Positions 13,279-17,093 of a DNA stretch of 17,093 bases are shown piece by piece. Made by a program: the position numbers and the translations under genes. Below the pieces are notes generated by a model. The model did not search any database. It worked only from the letters and a program-made list of their open reading frames with translations, and was not told the origin of the DNA. Source of the DNA: JAQUGA01 sp038210985. Its GTDB lineage: Bacteria; Bacteroidota; Bacteroidia; Bacteroidales; WCHB1-69. Position 1 is the first letter of the stretch; every line of letters starts with the position of its first letter. The DNA lies in contig JBBQWB010000067.1 in assembly GCA_038210985.1 (NCBI GenBank), forward strand, positions 1 to 17,093, written 5' to 3'.

Positions 13279-16200
13279 TTATTTTTTAAGTTTAAATTCA
13301 ATTTTTAATTTTTCTAATTCATCCACTAAACTAACACAATTTATTTTAATATCGTTTGATTTTAATCTAATATTATATTTAGTTTCATCATCTACCAATA
13401 TTATACTAACATTTTGATTGCCTGGATGCTTTTTTAGAACAGCTTGCAACGAAGATGTAAAATTATTGGAAATTTGTGAAGTAAACACGGTTATTTCAAT
13501 TTCTTTACAGTGATTTTTTAAGATGTCGGATAGAAGTACAATGGAACGAATGTCGATTTCATGTTCGGCATTTTTATCTTTGTCGAGCTTCCATTTAAGT
13601 GGAGGAATAATGTTTGCGGTTACATGAATAAACAAACCTTCTTTTATTAAGTGCGAATATTTATGGTAGGTATCGTTAAAAAGAGCAAATTCTCGTTGAT
13701 TCTCAAAATCAATAAGTACAAATTTGCCCCATTGATTTCCTTTTGCACTAGTAGCATGAACTGCAGAATTTACAATGCCACCAAATTTAATTTCACCTAA
13801 TTTTTTAGTGGAAACTAATTCCTGAATAACCAATAAGTTGGAATTTGTCGAAAATTTTAAAGCATGTTTGTATTCATTTAATGGGTGTCCCGAAATGTAA
13901 AATCCAGTTACTTCCTGTTCGTATTTGAGCTGATTTATCATACTCCATGGTTGACATTGTGGAAATTCAATATCTGGAACATCATCGCTTGAGCTATCTA
14001 AGTCGAATAGCGATACTTGAGCCGAATTTTGATTATTGGTGTAATTGGTAGCATATCGGATTAGTTTTTCGATAAATGTTAAACCATCTTTGTCTTCTAC
14101 AAAAAACTGTGCTCGGTGCATTTCCGAAAATCCATCAAATGCACCCGCTTTTGCTAGCGCTTCCATGCATCGTTTATTGCACGAGCGTAAATTTATTCGA
14201 GTTATAAAATCGATGATTCCTTTAAATAATCCATTGTTAATTCGTTCTTTAATTATTTCTTCCACTGCTGCACCTCCAACCCCTTTAATAGCAGCTAGTC
14301 CAAATCGAATTTGACCTTGTGTATTTACGGTAAATTTCGACTCGGATTCGTTAATATCTGGCCCTAAAACATCTATTGAATTTCGCCTGCAATCGTCAAT
14401 GAGTTTCGAAATTTCATCAATTTTACCTAAATTATGGGTTAAGTTGGCTGCCATAAATTCAGCCTGATAATGTGTTTTTAAAAAGGCAGTTTGATAGGCA
14501 ATGTAGCCATAGCAGGTCGAATGCGATTTATTAAATGCATATTGGGCAAATGCTTCCCAATCTTTCCATATTTTTTCGGCGGTTTTTTCTTCTATTCCAT
14601 TTCTAATACATCCATCAATAAATTGTTTTTTCAATTTAGTCATTGTCTCAATCTGCTTTTTCCCCATCGCTTTTCGAAGAGTATCGGCTTCGCCTTTGGT
14701 AAAATTAGCTAGTTTTTGAGATAACAACATCACCTGTTCCTGATACACCGTAATTCCGTATGTGTCACTTAAAAATTCTTCCATTTCGGGTGTGTCATAC
14801 TCAATTGGCTCTTGCCCTAGTTTACGACTAATGTATTTGGGAATGTAAGCCATTGGACCAGGTCGATACAATGCATTCATGGCTATGATATCTTCAAAAC
14901 GGTTGGGTTTTAAATCGAAAAGATGTTTTTTCATTCCATCCGACTCAAACTGGAAAATAGCCGAGGTATTTCCTTTTCCAAATGTTTCAAAAGTCTTTTC
15001 GTCTTCGAGTGAAACGTTGTCGATATCGAGTGTAATATTGTGGCGATGTTTAATGTTCTCGAGCGTATCATTAATAATAGACAATGTTTTTAAACCCAAA
15101 AAGTCCATTTTAAGTAGGCCAACATTTTCTACAATTTTTCCCTCAAATTGCGTTACCGGATTGTTTGTGTCTTTGGCTCGGGCAATAGGAATGAATTTAG
15201 TTAAGTCGTCGGGAGCAATGATAACGCCACATGCATGAACTCCAGTGCTTCGAACCGACCCTTCCAGATTTAATGCTAAATCGAACATTTTTTTATAGGC
15301 AGGATTTGACTCGTATGCTTCTTTTAATTCAGGAATTTCTTTTAGGCTTTTTTCGAGCTTAGTGCCTGGTGTTTCGGGCACAAGCTTAGATAATCTGTCG
15401 GATTCAGATAGTGGTATTTTTAATATTCTGGACACGTCTTTTATCGACGATTTGGCAGCCATAGTTCCAAATGTAATAATTTGGGCAACTCTATCCTGAC
15501 CATATTTATTAATTACGTATTGTAAAACCATATCCCGTTTTTCATCATCGAAATCAATATCCACATCGGGCATCGAAATACGTTCGGGATTTAAAAAACG
15601 CTCGAAAAGTAATTGATATTTAATGGGGTCGATACCTGTTATTTCTATGGCATAGGCGATGGCTGAGCCTGCAGCAGATCCTCGACCTGGACCAACTCGA
15701 ACTCCCATTTCGCGAGCTTTTTTGATAAAATCCCAAACAATTAAAAAGTAGCCCGGAAAATCCATCGATTTAACGGTTGAAAGCTCAAATTCAATTCGTT
15801 CATGAATTTCAGGAGTTATTTCCGCCCAACGTTTTTTTGCTCCTTCCCATGTAATGTGCTCAAGATACGATTGTTGATCGTCAAAACCTTCGGGAACTTC
15901 AAAATTTGGAAGAGAAACGGGACGATTTAAGTTATAATCTTCAATCTTCGCAACAATTTCCTGAGTATTTTCAATAGCTTCTGGAATGTCAGCAAATATT
16001 TCTGCCATTTCATCTGGTGTGCGAAGGTATTCATTTCCAGTGTAATGCAAGCCTTCGGTGTCGTCTATATCGCGGTTTGTGTTCAAACAAATTAACACAG
16101 TATGGGCTTCAAAGTCATTTTTATTGATAAAGTGGGTGTCGTTTGTAGCAATAAGTTTGATGCTCAATTCGTGTGCTAATTCTATCAGTGCCTTGTTCAC

Positions 16201-16791
16201 CATTTTTTGCTCTGGTCGTCCGTGATCTTGTAATTCCAAATAAAAATCATCTCCAAAAATGTTCTTGTATTTTTCGATGATTGTTTTTGTCGACTCAAGA
16301 TTGAATTGAATATCTTCCGAATTGTTGTGAAAACCGCTATTGTTTTTCATAATTTCTTGAGGAATTTCGCCTCCCAAACACGCCGAACTAGCTATAATTC
16401 CTTCGCTGTATTTTTCTAATATTTCAAAGTCGATTCGAGGAGTATAATAAAACCCTTCAAGGTGTCCTAATGAAACTAATTTGGATAAATTAGCATATCC
16501 CGTATGATTTTTTGCTAATAAAATTAAATGATAACCACTTCTATCTTCTTTTTTTGCTTTATTGTGCCTTGACCCAATTGTTATGTAAACTTCGCATCCT
16601 AAAATTGGCTTTACATTTTGGTTTGTACATTCGGAAAAAAAATCATACACACCAAACATCGACCCGTGGTCGGTAATAGCTAAGGATGTCATTCCGTGTT
16701 CTTTAGCTCGTGCAACAAGTTTTTTTATATCTGCTTGACCATCTAAAATGGAGTATTGGGTATGTACGTGAAGATGAGTAAATAAAGGCAT
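13279..16791 (-). CDS. dnaE: DNA polymerase III alpha subunit
   Basis: This is the replicative polymerase, 1170 residues and complete at both ends. The N-terminal PHP domain (about 1-280) has HLHVH (6-10), D17, TDHGSM (40-45), E67, H88, C138 and NDTH (217-220). The polymerase core follows, with VGPGRGSAAGS (367-377 region), PDVDIDFDDEKRD (catalytic D409 and D411) and LKMDFLGLKTL (D563). The fingers contain ALYRPGPM and QEQVMLLSQKLA, then come the helix-hairpin-helix region (FGLAAIKGVGGAAVEEI), the SGHPLNEY segment and an OB fold near 985-1060. The PHP metal ligands look complete, in contrast to E. coli DnaE (HLRVH). The trxA gene follows by 4 nt. Confidence 0.97.
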   Translation of the reverse strand: MPLFTHLHVHTQYSILDGQADIKKLVARAKEHGMTSLAITDHGSMFGVYDFFSECTNQNVKPILGCEVYITIGSRHNKAKKEDRSGYHLILLAKNHTGYANLSKLVSLGHLEGFYYTPRIDFEILEKYSEGIIASSACLGGEIPQEIMKNNSGFHNNSEDIQFNLESTKTIIEKYKNIFGDDFYLELQDHGRPEQKMVNKALIELAHELSIKLIATNDTHFINKNDFEAHTVLICLNTNRDIDDTEGLHYTGNEYLRTPDEMAEIFADIPEAIENTQEIVAKIEDYNLNRPVSLPNFEVPEGFDDQQSYLEHITWEGAKKRWAEITPEIHERIEFELSTVKSMDFPGYFLIVWDFIKKAREMGVRVGPGRGSAAGSAIAYAIEITGIDPIKYQLLFERFLNPERISMPDVDIDFDDEKRDMVLQYVINKYGQDRVAQIITFGTMAAKSSIKDVSRILKIPLSESDRLSKLVPETPGTKLEKSLKEIPELKEAYESNPAYKKMFDLALNLEGSVRSTGVHACGVIIAPDDLTKFIPIARAKDTNNPVTQFEGKIVENVGLLKMDFLGLKTLSIINDTLENIKHRHNITLDIDNVSLEDEKTFETFGKGNTSAIFQFESDGMKKHLFDLKPNRFEDIIAMNALYRPGPMAYIPKYISRKLGQEPIEYDTPEMEEFLSDTYGITVYQEQVMLLSQKLANFTKGEADTLRKAMGKKQIETMTKLKKQFIDGCIRNGIEEKTAEKIWKDWEAFAQYAFNKSHSTCYGYIAYQTAFLKTHYQAEFMAANLTHNLGKIDEISKLIDDCRRNSIDVLGPDINESESKFTVNTQGQIRFGLAAIKGVGGAAVEEIIKERINNGLFKGIIDFITRINLRSCNKRCMEALAKAGAFDGFSEMHRAQFFVEDKDGLTFIEKLIRYATNYTNNQNSAQVSLFDLDSSSDDVPDIEFPQCQPWSMINQLKYEQEVTGFYISGHPLNEYKHALKFSTNSNLLVIQELVSTKKLGEIKFGGIVNSAVHATSAKGNQWGKFVLIDFENQREFALFNDTYHKYSHLIKEGLFIHVTANIIPPLKWKLDKDKNAEHEIDIRSIVLLSDILKNHCKEIEITVFTSQISNNFTSSLQAVLKKHPGNQNVSIILVDDETKYNIRLKSNDIKINCVSLVDELEKLKIEFKLKK

Positions 16792-17093
16792 ATTTCAGTT
16801 TTGTTTTTATGTTGGAGTTGAAATTATTGGAAAATAATTTCGAGATAAAAGTACTCATTTGATTCCAAAAAAATACTCAATGTTCGTTTTTTGTTGACAT
16901 TATTTTTGTTAAAAATATTTTTAGCTTTTAATTCGCTCAATAGGTTTGGGTTAGGTTTTTTTTAATTTATTAACTATTACTAAATTAAAAATAAATCATA
17001 ATTTGCCATTAAATTAAATATAGTATTAATTTAATTTCCAATATTAATTAACTCAAAAATAACAAAATAAATACATTTTACTATTGACAATAT
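16792..17093. other. 302-base AT-rich region upstream of dnaE
   Basis: No coding region is visible. It contains many A/T runs and an AT-only inverted pair AAATTAAAT (17011-17019) / ATTTAATTT (17029-17037), which such composition yields by chance. A minus-strand TATTTTTG (17061-17054) fits TAnnTTTG but lies 260 bases from the dnaE start and has no good partner. No clear dnaE promoter could be assigned. Confidence 0.6.

Noticed and set aside
14879..15238. Plus-strand 119-residue frame inside dnaE
   Set aside because: It lies antisense to the conserved polymerase core and has no family signature.
17011..17037. AT-only hairpin upstream of dnaE as an operator or origin element
   Set aside because: Inverted pairs of this length are expected by chance in nearly pure A/T sequence; no DnaA-box-like sites were seen around it.

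Overview
The window is AT-rich and almost certainly from a member of the Bacteroidota. Four things point there: a C-terminal type IX secretion (Por) sorting domain on the first gene; a lipoprotein with an acidic stretch after its lipobox cysteine, as in surface-exported Bacteroidota lipoproteins; promoters of the TTTG / TAnnTTTG kind; and an almost complete lack of Shine-Dalgarno sites. Genus or species cannot be read from the sequence. No rRNA, tRNA, transposase, integrase or CRISPR array was seen.

Left part (1-5840): a secreted DNRLRE-type protein with a T9SS tail (149-1036), then about 450 bases without a gene that hold a tandem array of 24-base hairpins (1268-1446) and a perfect 20-base palindrome. 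Next come kbl on the minus strand (1492-2682), a large surface lipoprotein on the minus strand (2835-4679) and an SDR-type L-threonine 3-dehydrogenase on the plus strand (4836-5786). Threonine dehydrogenase and Kbl together turn threonine into glycine and acetyl-CoA. Each of these three genes has a recognisable Bacteroidota promoter.

Middle part (5842-9382), all on the minus strand: a deoxynucleoside kinase with a GTG start, followed after 4 nt by a DUF362/ferredoxin protein carrying an unusual Sec-like signal peptide, and then a small four-helix membrane protein. Upstream of these are folK (folate synthesis) and an outer-membrane beta-barrel-like protein with its own terminator.

Right part (9488-16791), all on the minus strand: a tight run in transcription order DUF58 protein, radC, UDP-GlcNAc 2-epimerase, 5-formyltetrahydrofolate cyclo-ligase (gaps of 2 and 10 nt, then a 14-nt overlap), preceded by dnaE and trxA, which are 4 nt apart. 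These are mostly housekeeping genes for replication, redox, folate and envelope sugar metabolism.

I found no new defence or mobile system. The most interesting signal is the hairpin array at 1268-1446, whose copies share one architecture (7 bp, 3 bp, 3-nt loop, one bulged base) and differ by paired changes that keep the stems. Second is the exported-looking iron-sulfur protein at 6267-7334.
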